The position numbers and the translations under genes are program-made. A DNA stretch of 64,000 nucleotides from Sipunculus nudus (lineage: Eukaryota; Annelida; Sipuncula; Golfingiida; Sipunculidae), in the NCBI GenBank assembly GCA_026874595.1, contig CM049319.1:54574917-54638916 (forward strand), written 5' to 3'. Shown here piece by piece: positions 45,130 through 55,400 of the stretch. Position 1 is the stretch's first letter; the number at the start of each line of letters is the position of its first letter. Under the pieces are notes generated by a model. The model saw nothing but the letters and a program-made list of their open reading frames with translations. It searched no databases and was not told the origin of the DNA.

Positions 45130-46746
45130 ATGTCTCAAACTCAAAGCAACGAGGCGTCAGCAGGCCTGACGACCGTGGTGTACACCAACGATCTGGCAGG
45201 AGTTAAAGCGCCATGTTTTGATTGGGAAAGCCCAAACCTACCTGAACAATTCAAACAGTTTCGACGATACTGCCAGCTGATTCTTGAGACACCTACATAC
45301 AAATCAAGGTCAGGTAAAGAACTTGTCAATTACATATTGCTATGGCTGGGACCAGCAGGGGTTGAAATTTTTGACAATTGGTCGCACCTGACAGTCAGTG
45401 ATAAAGAGGACCCTGATAAAGTGTGGGATGCATTCACATCATATTTTGAGCCTAGATCCAACTTCAGATTAGCACGTTTTCAGCTGCGTGATATGAAACA
45501 GAATGCAGCTGAGTCAATTGATTCCTTTGTGACACGCTTACGCAGTCAAGCGCAGAAGTGCAATTTTGCTACCCCTGATGACTTTGATGATAATCTCATA
45601 GATCAGATTATTAAGGGCACTGTACATGACCCAGTCAGAAAGAAACTGTTAAGCCAAGACCCTAAAGATCTGACTTTCGATAAATGCATAGAGATCGCAC
45701 GCACCCACGAGGTTACGTCTGCCCAGTTGCAGCAGTTTGCCCAACAAACAACCATAGGGGAAGTCAAACATATCAAACATAAAAAGCCGCACAAACATGT
45801 ACAGCGTAGAGGCAAGCATTGTTTCTTTTGTGGTGGTGCGCCACATAAACGTGTCGACTGTCCAGCAAAGGACCAGGTATGTAACAAATGTCATATACAG
45901 GGACACTGGGGCAAAGTTTGCCAAAACACGAAAAAGGCGCACAAAACAAACCTGACAAAACCACAGTCCAAAAGAATCAACACCTTAGAGTGCCAAGAGC
46001 AGGAGCTACCTGACAACTTTGAGCATTTACAGTTCAGTACACTGACAACAGACAGGTCAGAAACCGAAGCCTACGCAACAATACAAATCGTACCATACGC
46101 TAACCGTACCACAAACCTTAAAGGCAAGGTGGACACGGGCGCACAAGGCAATATTTTGCCAGCACGGACTTTCCGCCAGATATTTCCGAGGCGCATAGAT
46201 AAGGATGGTTGCCCACAAGTTAACCCATCTGGTACCAAACTTTCTGCATATAACGGCACCACGATCAAACATTATGGGACAGTAAGCATGAGATGTAGTT
46301 TCGAAGGGAGCCCTTACAAAGTTTGTACTTTCGTCGTTGCCGAAACTGACGGACCCGTCATTTTCGGTCTGCCAACCTGCACTGATATCGGTCTCATCAG
46401 ACTTAATTGCGAAATAACACAGGGCACCGGCACCAACGAAACACCAATTGAATCATTTGTGCATCTTAAAGAAATGTACCCAGATCGTTTTACAGGACTT
46501 GGCAAGTTGCCAGGAGCCTATAAACTGACATTGAGAGATGGTGCATGTCCAGTTATACACCCACCCCGACGAACACCTATCCAGCTGCGGGACAAAATAA
46601 GAGGAACTGGACCGAATGATATCCTTAGATGTAATTCGTCCTGTGACAGAACCCACAGACTGGGTTTCAAGCCTAACATATGTGCCCAAGCAAGACGGGT
46701 CTATTCGAGTCTGCCTAGACCCCAAGGCTTTAAATGCAGCACTTAA
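45130..46746 (+). CDS. Gypsy gag-protease reading frame
   Basis: 538 codons from the ATG at 45130, the first ATG after the leader (the frame is open slightly upstream). Retroelement capsid-like N-terminal half. Two CX2CX4HX4C zinc knuckles lie at residues 231-244 and 251-264, and an aspartic protease active site D-T-G-A at 335-338. Gag and protease are in one frame. After about residue 489 the similarity to pol stops: the RT sequence continues in the next frame from 46601. The last ~49 residues are therefore out-of-frame read-through, not part of the ancestral polyprotein. Confidence 0.9.
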   Translation: MSQTQSNEASAGLTTVVYTNDLAGVKAPCFDWESPNLPEQFKQFRRYCQLILETPTYKSRSGKELVNYILLWLGPAGVEIFDNWSHLTVSDKEDPDKVWDAFTSYFEPRSNFRLARFQLRDMKQNAAESIDSFVTRLRSQAQKCNFATPDDFDDNLIDQIIKGTVHDPVRKKLLSQDPKDLTFDKCIEIARTHEVTSAQLQQFAQQTTIGEVKHIKHKKPHKHVQRRGKHCFFCGGAPHKRVDCPAKDQVCNKCHIQGHWGKVCQNTKKAHKTNLTKPQSKRINTLECQEQELPDNFEHLQFSTLTTDRSETEAYATIQIVPYANRTTNLKGKVDTGAQGNILPARTFRQIFPRRIDKDGCPQVNPSGTKLSAYNGTTIKHYGTVSMRCSFEGSPYKVCTFVVAETDGPVIFGLPTCTDIGLIRLNCEITQGTGTNETPIESFVHLKEMYPDRFTGLGKLPGAYKLTLRDGACPVIHPPRRTPIQLRDKIRGTGPNDILRCNSSCDRTHRLGFKPNICAQARRVYSSLPRPQGFKCST

Positions 46747-48571
46747 GAGGGGCCAACACCATATACCCACGATGGATGAGCTAGCGCACAAGTTCAACAA
46801 GGCGACTGTTTTTAGCAAACTTGATGCCAAGTCTGGATACTGGTCCATCTGTCTGGAACCAGATAGTCAGCTACTGACCACGTTCAATACCCCTTTCGGG
46901 CGATATTGTTTCCAACGCTTACCATTTGGCCTGAATGTCAGCCAAGATGCTTTTCAAGCAGCTATGGACCAAGCACTGGAGGGTCTGCCAGGTGTAGTCT
47001 CAATTGCGGATGACATCGCAGTTTTTGGCAGCGCACAAGCAGAACATGATACTAACCTGCACAAACTGATGCAAAGAGCCCAGGAGGTCAACCATGTCTT
47101 CAATGCTGATAAGTCGGTAATCAGGTCTCCAGAAATCCAGTTTTTTGGAAATATTTACACTAGTGATGGGGTTCGCCCGGACCCTAAAAAAGTGGAGGCA
47201 ATCCGTGATCTCAAGGCTCCAACCAATGTGGCTGAACTGCAATCGCTGCTGGGGATGATTACCTACCTGTCACCCTATATACCTCGTCTCAGTCAGCACA
47301 CTACCCCTCTTCGGCAACTGCTTACTAAGGACAGTGAATTCCAGTGGAACCACGAACAAGAAGCAGCATTCAGTACGCTTAAAGACATCATATGCAAGGA
47401 AACCACACTGACATATTTCAATCCAGAGAAGCCGGCTGTGATTGAAGTCGATGCAAGCCAGAAAGCTTTAGGGGCCGCACTTACACAAGAGGGCAAAACA
47501 ATAGCTTTTGCCTCCAAGAGCCTGACAGATGTCGAACAGCGATATGCAAATATCGAACGAGAGTTACTAGCTTGTGTTTTTGGTGCTGAACGTTTTCACC
47601 AATATATATTTGGTACCCATTTCGTTATTGTGAGTGACCATAAGCCACTAGAAATGATCGCCAAGAAGAGCCTCACAGCGGCACCGGCTCGTTTACAACG
47701 GATGCTGTTACGACTACAGCAATACGACTACGAAATAAAATACCGACCCGGAAAGGAGATGACACTAGCTGACAGCCTATCGCGACTCCCGACCGGAAAG
47801 TCAAGTCCAGAAATAGCACTTGACATATGCGTATCTCTCATCCAGTTTAGCCAACCGAGGCTTGAACAACTTCGAACGGCTACTCATAACGATCCAGTAC
47901 TTGCACACCTCACCAAATACGTTCTAGCGGGTTTCCCGGAACATAGGAGAGAAACCCACACCAGCACACGCCTATACTGGTCGTTCCGTGATGAACTGAG
48001 TATCGAAGACGGACTTATTCTCAAAGGTTCACAAGTTATCATCCCGTCCACACTTCGCCAGCAGTACCTCAGTGACATTCATGCTGGACATCAAGGTGTT
48101 ACGCGATGCGAGCAGCGAGCCAGAACATGTATTTACTGGCCAGGCATCAACAAGGACATTGATTCACTTGTTGCACAGTGTGAGCAATGCCAACGATATC
48201 AAGCATCACAGTCCAAAGAAAAACTAATGCCTGTGACAGATGATCTCCCGTACGTGCCATGGTTTACACTTGGAACTGATCTCTTCACTGTCAACAATGA
48301 CAATTATCTCATCATATCTGATTATCATTCCAAGTACCCATTTGTTGAAAAACTGGGCCCAGACACCAGCAGCCAGAAGATCGCAACCATCACAAGTAAG
48401 ATTTTCTCGATGATTGGTGTACCTAACAAAATCATCTCCGATAATGGACCGCAATTTATCGGAATAGCCTACCAACAAATAGTGGTGGTTGTGCCTTCAG
48501 TAATATTCGGTTGCGCCTCATCACACATATCACCAGTTCACCGCACCACCCCGGTTCACATGGCTTCATAG
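46601..48571 (+). pseudogene. Gypsy pol fragment: RT, RNase H, integrase N-half
   Basis: The open frame begins immediately after an in-frame TAA at 46598-46600; the first ATG is at 46616. Numbered from that ATG, RT has the first catalytic Asp at residue 70 (FSKLDAKSGYW) and the A-D-D pair at 131-133. RNase H has Asp 279, Glu 314/316 and Asp 341. Integrase has an HHCC zinc-binding region (HAGH ... CEQC) and the first two catalytic acids (GTDLF and SDNGPQF). It then runs into an inverted foreign-looking patch and stops at 48569-48571, before the catalytic Glu. Overlaps the gag-protease frame by 146 bp. Confidence 0.9.
48473..48520. repeat. Inverted 48-bp duplicate inside integrase
   Basis: Reverse complement of 48947-48994 with one mismatch (47 of 48). 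It lies exactly where the integrase frame is lost, between the second catalytic Asp and the SPHHP motif. Confidence 0.95.
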
Positions 48572-49257
48572 AGCGAGCCATCCGTACGGTGAAAGCCATG
48601 ATCCGAAAATCGCCACGAGACACCGATATCGCGTTACTAACACTCAGAACCACACCCATTGGCCCACAGATACCATCACCGGCCGAGCTGTTATTTGGTC
48701 GAGAACTTCCATGCAACCTCCCCTTGCGCATCAGTGGCCCTAGTAATGACATGTTGCGACAAAAGAGGGAGGAAAACAGCAAGAAACTCACTAGCATATA
48801 TGACCAAGAGTACACCGAGCTGAACATGGAACAACCAATTTTGTTTCAAGATGTAGCAAAGAAGTTCTGGTCACCAGTGACCATTGTTGGGATAGGCCCT
48901 GAACCAAGGTCATACACAATTCGCTGTAATCAGACTGGACGATATTTGAGGCGCTACCGAATATTACTGAAGGCACAACCACCACTATTTGTTGAACAAC
49001 AACATACACCACCTATGATAAATTGTATGCCAGAAGATCCGGATCCATCTCCTCTGAGCAATTCTGAGCGTCCAAGACTATCGTCAAAATCAGTCGTCAA
49101 CACCCCGAAGGCTAAGGATACGCCACCTATACAAACACCGACCCGCGACAAACTCACTACCGTGGAACCTTGCGATACTTCTCCTGTGACCAAAACTACT
49201 CATACCAGGTATGGACGCCAGTCAAAGAAACCTCACAGACTCATTGAAAACATGTAG
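48521..49257 (+). pseudogene. Gypsy pol fragment: integrase C-half
   Basis: Continues the integrase in a different frame: SSPHHPGSHGFIERA holds the third catalytic acid (Glu of the DDE triad). Then comes the C-terminal integrase region (WSPVTIVGIGPEPRSY) and a low-complexity Pro/Ser/Thr tail ending at TAG 49255-49257. It has no initiating ATG at the junction, so it is a disconnected part of the same gene. Confidence 0.85.
48947..48994. repeat. Source copy of the inverted 48-bp duplicate
   Basis: It lies in the integrase C-terminal region in normal pol orientation, so this copy is probably the donor and 48473-48520 the recipient. Confidence 0.9.
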
Positions 49258-49512
49258 TATTGACCAAGGAGATAGCTATCAAGTCTACAGGGCAGAATAA
49301 TCCCTTCTTGATAGTATTACGTGTTCCGCCTGGGGCAGTCTACCCCCAGAGCTGTCGACATATAGTTTAAGTGCAGTACTTTGCGGATACAACAGTAATT
49401 ATCAGAGATAAGATCATGCGCATAATGAGTTATTTTGCTTAACGAAAAAACTGTATAAGTTCACGTCTGGACACTATACTTATAAACACTCCTCTGTTTT
49501 GTGACTCTGTTT

Positions 49513-49524
49513 AAACAAGGGGGA
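49513..49524 (+). promoter_or_regulatory. Polypurine tract
   Basis: AAACAAGGGGGA directly precedes the 3' LTR, the expected priming site for plus-strand synthesis. Confidence 0.85.
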
Positions 49525-49701
49525 TGTTATATTATCAAACAAAACATTTAAGAACTGATCCCCGATCATAGTGTATATGCGCATGCGCAACTCTCTCTTC
49601 TCAATATGTCAGCCTCCTGTGGAGCACGCTCGAGTTCGCTGTATCTGTTTTAATAAAGTCCTATGTTACGTTCATGACAGTGTCAGTGAAATATTACAAC
49701 A
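49525..49701 (+). repeat. 3' LTR
   Basis: 177 bp, TG...CA, AATAAA at 49652-49657. Followed by the CCACC target duplicate. Confidence 0.95.
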
Positions 49702-51369
49702 CCACCTATTATCCTTTTCTTGTTTTTACGCCTTTTAATACCCCCATAATTGCCACTTGACAGTACTGTAAGCATTATATGTAAAAACTATGGACAGATT
49801 TCTTTCATATTATGCACTTGTAGAGAGATGGGTTATTGGATGAGGTCTATTTACATTTGGGTCATGACCTTTACCATGAGAGTGGCCTTGACCTTTAATG
49901 TGTCCATATTTGGTGAAAATCACACACCTCTTATGATATCTCCAGTGTTGATAGCCATATGGATTTCAAACGTGACTTATGTATGGCCCACCACTAAAGT
50001 AAGAACCCTATAGGTCCTAGGGTCATGAGGTAAAAGGTCAAGGTCACTGGACTCGCATCTTAAAAGATACTGTGGATGCATTTTAAGCCAAACTTTCATC
50101 CCAGGTCTTCCATCTTGAATATATAGCTCACTTGCCAATAGTGGATGATACTGCTTTTATTGATGTATTGATTTCAAACTTGACTTATATATGTCCCATT
50201 GAAAAAGCAAGACTCCCATTTGATTTTGGGGTCATGAGGTCAAAGGTCAAGGTCACAGGACTCATCTTTAAGAAATTGTGGATGCATTTTCAGCCAAACA
50301 TTTCATCTCAGACCTTTCATCTTGCACATATAGTTCATCTGCCAATAGAAGAAGCCCCCTATCAATTTTGAGGTCACAAGGTCAAAGGTGAAGGTCACAG
50401 GAGCCATCTGTCCAAAAATTAGTTTCTGGATGATAATTCCTGCTTTTATTGATGTATGGATATCAAACTTGACTTGTATATGACCCATTGGAAAAGCAAG
50501 ACCCGAATTGATTTTGGGATCATGAGGTCAAAGGACAAGGTCACAGAACCAACATCTTCAAAAAGATTGTGGATTGATAGATGGAAGAAACAATAATTGC
50601 TTGCCCAGTGTGAGTATATGCTGCTAAAAATGGGGGCCTATTCTTAAAGGGGGGGGGGGGGGGGGTTACTATGTCTAGGGATACCTGCGGTGCCAAGAAA
50701 TGTCTAGTTTTCTATTTTTTTTCTATAAAATGTCAAAAAACAAGTCAGTTTCTCAGCTGTGATTACATCTAGTGTCCCAAAACCTGGTGTGTTTACTGAT
50801 CACAAGTGGATGCCCTATAGTAATCACCCTGTCTGTCTGTCTGTCTGTCCGTCTGTCCATCCGTCCATCCACACAAAAATATGTTTCCAGATGATAACTC
50901 GAGTTGGACTGACATATGGATTTCAAACATGACTTACATATGGCCCACCACTAAAGCAAGAACATATATGATTTTGGGGTCACAAGGTCAAAGTCAAGGT
51001 CACTGGACTCACTTATTTAAAAAGATTATGGCTACATTTTAAACCAAGTTTTTCATCTCAAACTTTCAATTTCGCGCATTTAGCCGACGAGAACGGAGAG
51101 AGCATAAATAAATTTGGGGTCACAAGGTCCAAGTTCAAGGTCACAGGGGCCATCTGTTCACGAATTAGTTTTCAGATGATAACTCCAGTTTAGTCTGACA
51201 TATTGGTTTCAAACTTAACTAATCTATGGCTCACCACTAAAGTGAGAACCGTGTTGATTTAGGGGTCCAATGGTCATAGGTCAAAGTCACAGGACCCATT
51301 TCTTTAAAAAAAAAATGCATTTGCATTTGAAGCCAAACTTTTCATCGCAAACCTTCCATCTTAAATTGC

Positions 51370-52130
51370 ATGCTAAAATTACAATCTCAGAAGCAGCTGG
51401 AGCTATCTTCATCAAATTTTATGTTAATGTTGGTCACTTGAGTCATATCTGAAATTGAGGTATTGGTTGCGCCACCTGTATGGTCTTTTTGTAGGGGGTT
51501 AACGGTGCCTGAAGCATACAGAGGGTTACAAAAAACTCAATTTCTGAAAGCGTAAAGCCAAATTGTTTAATATTGCACAGAAATGTTCCTAGGGTAGTGC
51601 TTTCTTAAGTTTGTTCAAATGGGTCTCATTTTGGCCGAGTTATGGGAAGCTTAATATAGTCAAATATTATAGCTATTCATTTCTGCTCAGTGGCTACAAA
51701 GATCTTCTTCTCAAAAACCACTGGGTCAAATTCTTTAATCTCACAAATTAATGATCCTTAGATGTTGATAATTATAATTTGTTCAAATGGTTTTGATTCA
51801 GTGATTTTCTTAGGTTTTATACAGGAAAAGTTAAAAAAAGAATTAAAAATCTTCTTCTCCGAAACTGTCCAGCCGAATTGTCCAATATTTCACAGAAATG
51901 ATCCCTAGAACAATCTCTCGCAAATTTGTTCGAATGGCTCCGGTTCAATGATTTTTGGCCGAGTTACAGGAGGTTTAACTTAGTCATCTGTGCAAAAAAG
52001 CGTACTAAACTTAAAATCTCAGAACCAGCTGGAGCTGTCATCACCAAATTTAATGCCAATGTTTGTCACATATGTCATATATGAAATTTTGGTGGCGCCA
52101 CCTATAATGATTTTTTTTTTTTACAAGCAA
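51370..52130 (-). repeat. Reverse-oriented units of the 38606-42362 family
   Basis: On the minus strand it carries GGTGGCGCCACC (52091-52102) and GGTTGCGCCACC-type (about 51463) sites, each followed by AAATTTGGTGATGA.AGCTCC-like blocks and the CGAACTTAAACCATT-like unit seen at 40560-42200 on the plus strand. Confidence 0.6.
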
Positions 52131-52295
52131 AAATGTAAGTTAAGACTCTTCTAGCTTATACACTGTTTATTTTTTTATAGAAACTGTTAAGCTGATTGGT
52201 TTAAACTTTACAAGAATTGTTCTATGGTATTGTTCCGTCAGTTTTACAAGAACAGATTGGGTAAATGCAGCTTTAAAAAAGCAGTGTAGCCAATT

Positions 52296-54000
52296 GAACA
52301 AGGGACCCAAGGGTCTCGACGCTCAGCTCAATTTGTCTGTAAGAATATTTTTAAAGAAATTTTTCAGTACAAGTCCTGTGACCTTAATCAATGACCTTGT
52401 GACCAAAAAATCTTAGAACTTATTATCCTTGAACTTGCAGCATTTAGATTATTGTAACAATCTTTTAAAAAAGTGAACCTGACCTCTGACCAGGTAACCT
52501 CAAAATCTACTGATTTCCTCACTTTGGGCAAGTAATCCATGTGTGAACGATGGAAAGTTTGGGATGTAAAGTTTGATTTACAGTGCACCCACAATCTTTT
52601 TGAAGATGTGGCTTCAAAGGAGATTTTTTATTGACCTCCCTGGATGTTCATTTAGAAGTTTCTAGGACCAGCAGTTACGATTTGTGCCCTGGTAACGGGC
52701 GGCCAGACGGCCGGACGCCCGGACGGACGACGGACAAAGCGCAATTCCTATTCCTCAGTTGATTTACAGTCCTAGAAACTTATAAGTGAACATCCAGGGA
52801 GGTCAATAAAAATCTCCTTGGAAACCTAAATTCTTCGAGCTATGGGGCTTGAAATTACCCCCCAGAATAATAAAAAAATTGATACAAAACCTCCAATATC
52901 TTGATGATTAACGCATGGATTGTCATGAATCTTCCCTGAATATTGACCATGACTATTTTTGTCAATTCCCTAAAAGTGGTGGCGCTACCTGTATTTTTGT
53001 TATTTTAACGAATATTTTTCTTTTTTTTTTGGTAACTATAAAATGACAACAATCATGTCAGTTTCTCAGCTGTGATTACATCTAGTATCCCAAAACCTAG
53101 TGTGTTTATTGATCACAAGTGGATGCCCTATAGTAATCACCCTGTCTGTTTGTCTGTCTGTCGATTCGTTCATCGACACAAATTTGTTTCCAGATGATAA
53201 CTCCAGTTTGGACTGACACATGGATTTCAAACTTGACTTGCATATGGCCCTCCATTACAACAAGAACATATATGATTTTGAGGTCACAAGGTCAAAGGTC
53301 AAGGTCACAAAACTCACGTATTTAAAAGATTATGGCTACATTCTAAGCAAAACTTTTCATCCCAGACTTTCCATCTTGAGCGTTTAGCTGACTTTCCAGT
53401 ATGGGAGAACATAAATGAATTTGGGGTCACAAGGTCAAAGATCAAGGTCACAGGGGCCATCTGTTGACAAATTAGTTTCTAGATGATAACTCCAGTTTAG
53501 TTTTCATATAGGTTTCAAACTTAATTTATATATGTCTAACCACTAAAGTAAGAACCGTGTCAATTATGCGGTCAACGGTCTAGGTCACATGACTCATTTC
53601 TTTAAAAAGAATGCGTATGCAATTGAAGCCAAACTTGTCATCGCAAACCTTCAATCTTCAAGATATTGCTTTAGAACCTGCTAATAGCGGAAGATTCTGT
53701 TCCATTTTTGGGGTCTTAGGGTCAAAGGTTAAGGTCACAAGGTCCATTCATTCACAAATTAGTTCATGGATGATAATTCTGTTTTGGATCGACAGATTTG
53801 CTTCAACTTGATTTAATAATGACCTACCACTTAAGTTAAATTCATTTTGATTTTCAGGGTCAATAGATCAAAGTTAAAGGTCACAGGAGCCACATCTTTA
53901 AAATGATTAACGATGCACTGTAAATCAAACTTTTCATCCCAAACATTCCATCTTTCATACATGGCTTACTTGCCCAAAGTAAGGAAATATGTAGATTTTG
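52296..54000. mobile_element. Two AGCTCAGCTGACT-family elements head to head
   Basis: A short minus-strand copy has its 3' end near 52300 (GGGACCCAAGGGTCTCGACG) and its 5' head near 52765. It meets a plus-strand copy that starts at about 52769 without a head and runs through AGGTCA units to about 54000. The facing parts form an inverted repeat (about 52625-52680 against 52769-52815). Confidence 0.5.
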
Positions 54001-54219
54001 AGATTACCTGTTTTTTCTTGGTGGAGGTAACAATATCAAATTTTAATGCTAGCTTAGCTGGGAACTCCGTACATCTGAAGAATTTCACTCCGATTTCTTG
54101 GTGTCAGCCAGGCTCCGTTTACCGCACCTGCGGGATTTTGGTGTGTTACACCGAGGAACTACCAGAAGTCGCACTCGTTTGCAACTTAAACACGACTGCG
54201 GGATACCGTCTCCCAATTA

Positions 54220-54559
54220 GGCCAAAAAAAAATTAAAGGTATAGTTCTCAGGCACCGCCCACATCTATTTTATACCCCCGCATCAAAAATTTTTATTTTG
54301 ATTTTCAATAAAAACTTTCCAATTTTGAGCTGCTGCCGCTCCGACATTTCTTTCAAGAAGATAAAAGCATACAATTTCCTTTGTTTTGTAGTGCTATCAC
54401 TTATTTAGCAAAATAAAACTGTTATTTTCATGCTTTTCCCGGCCTTATCATTTGACATTTTTATCGAAAAATACCAAAAAAAATAAAATTAAAAAAGCGC
54501 CCGCCCGCATTGATTTCTGACAAAAAGTGCCTGAAACCATACTTTTTTTTATTTTGGCC
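54220..54559 (-). mobile_element. PIF/Harbinger-type MITE, copy 2
   Basis: 340 bp between TTA target duplications (54217-54219, 54560-54562), ends GGCCAAAA / TTTTGGCC. The interior is the reverse complement of the copy at 9473-9826 (for example TATTGAAAATCAAAATAAAA there and its complement here). It lies directly against a truncated SINE. Confidence 0.75.
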
Positions 54560-54562
54560 TTA

Positions 54563-54660
54563 ACCCTGCAGAACGATCACCCTGGGTTGGGGACCGACCA
54601 TGATAAAAAATCTCACCACTCCGCTGAGATTTGAACTCAAACGTGCCGTAAAAAGGATGC
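54563..54660 (-). mobile_element. Truncated SINE, same family as 6396-6640
   Basis: On the minus strand it reads TTCAAATCTCAGCGGAG, GGTGAGATTTT, CATGGTCGG, as in the plus-strand copy. Cut at its left edge by the MITE's target site. Confidence 0.6.
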
Positions 54661-55400
54661 TATTCACGTTTAAAACATATTTTTTTCTTTCTTTCTTTAA
54701 AACCAATTCCGATTTATAAGCAAATAGAAGTAATAATCCTGGATGAATATATTACTAGTACTCACATGTATTCTTTCACTGGATGAACATAAGATGGCGC
54801 CGAGAAGCACACCTAGCCCTAATTGGCCTATTAAAAAATATCCAAAGTCGATCAATAAAAATGGGAAGAAGCTTTTTCTGGTGAATCTTGGCCGGTCAGA
54901 CGCCGCATCACAATGACATATTTTAAGCTCATCGGACCTATTACTAGTGGAGCTTAAAGTCCGCATGCGCGGTTTATTGGCTTGAAACCCTCGAGAGTTT
55001 TTTTCGCATGTATTCAATTAGAACAAACCCCGCAATGCACGTTTTGTATTTAAAACTTGCCACACAAGAAGTACCTTATTTTCTTTATTTCTGTATATGA
55101 AATACATGTCAGAAAAAAATTCATTTACCCTGAATAAGTAGATATTTTGGCAGATTCGGGTTTGGCGACCATAAAACTGACAATGATAAACACTCTGATT
55201 TATATGCACATATAAAATATAGAAAAACGCATGGTTTCTATGTAAAATCTCACCACTATGCTACTATTCCTTTACAGACATTTCATTCACATTTGTTCAT
55301 TACAAAGTTTTGACCCTAAAACATAATTCATCAATATTGTCATAAGACTGTTAGTATTCTACAAAAATAAGTGGCTATGGGCAATTAAGTTCAGCTGAAT
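54661..55400. other. Intergenic, nothing recognised
   Basis: AT-rich. Short open frames on both strands have no recognisable domain. Confidence 0.5.

Larger units (their letters stand above)
44675..49701 (+). mobile_element. Ty3/Gypsy LTR retrotransposon, young but coding-defective
   Basis: 5,027 bp with LTRs of 179 and 177 bp (TG...CA) and a 5-bp target duplication CCACC (44670-44674 and 49702-49706). The order is gag with two CCHC zinc knuckles, aspartic protease, reverse transcriptase, RNase H, integrase. RT before integrase defines Ty3/Gypsy. Two zinc knuckles would suit a Mag-type lineage, but that is tentative. Pol is broken twice: a frame change between protease and RT, and an inverted 48-bp patch inside integrase. 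No envelope-like frame is present. Confidence 0.93.
44337..50709 (+). mobile_element. Hairpin element, GTATCC family, copy C, split by the Gypsy element
   Basis: 5' head GTATCCCCAGAC (44339-44350) with GGGATAC partner; 3' end GTCTAGGGATAC (50673-50684), CTGCGGTGCC and CTAGTT (50704-50709). Its own sequence is 44337-44674 plus 49707-50709. Insertion into a T run without an evident longer duplication fits Helentron-type T/T targeting. Confidence 0.6.
43961..51370 (+). mobile_element. Hairpin element, AGCTCAGCTGACT family, interrupted by two nested insertions
   Basis: Head TTTAGCCCAGCTGACTG with AGTCAACTGAG. The left part runs to 44336 (ending ACGAATATTT) and the right part resumes at about 50709 (TTCTATTTTTTTTC). 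The intact copies at 15541-16901 and 52770-54000 read straight through this point, showing that 44337-50709 is an insertion. The right part ends near 51370, where a reverse copy of another family begins. Confidence 0.6.

Noticed and set aside
45141-49193. Minus-strand open frames inside the Gypsy element
   Set aside because: Shadows of the plus-strand gag/pol frames with no motifs of their own.
49750-50013. Short open frames repeated at 22745 and 49750 ([15 protein letters not shown]-like)
   Set aside because: Conserved only because they lie in two copies of the same non-coding hairpin element; frames break in other copies.
53913-54236. 107-codon frame with several cysteines next to a MITE
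   Set aside because: The first half lies in repeat units and the end runs into the MITE; no domain or splice evidence.
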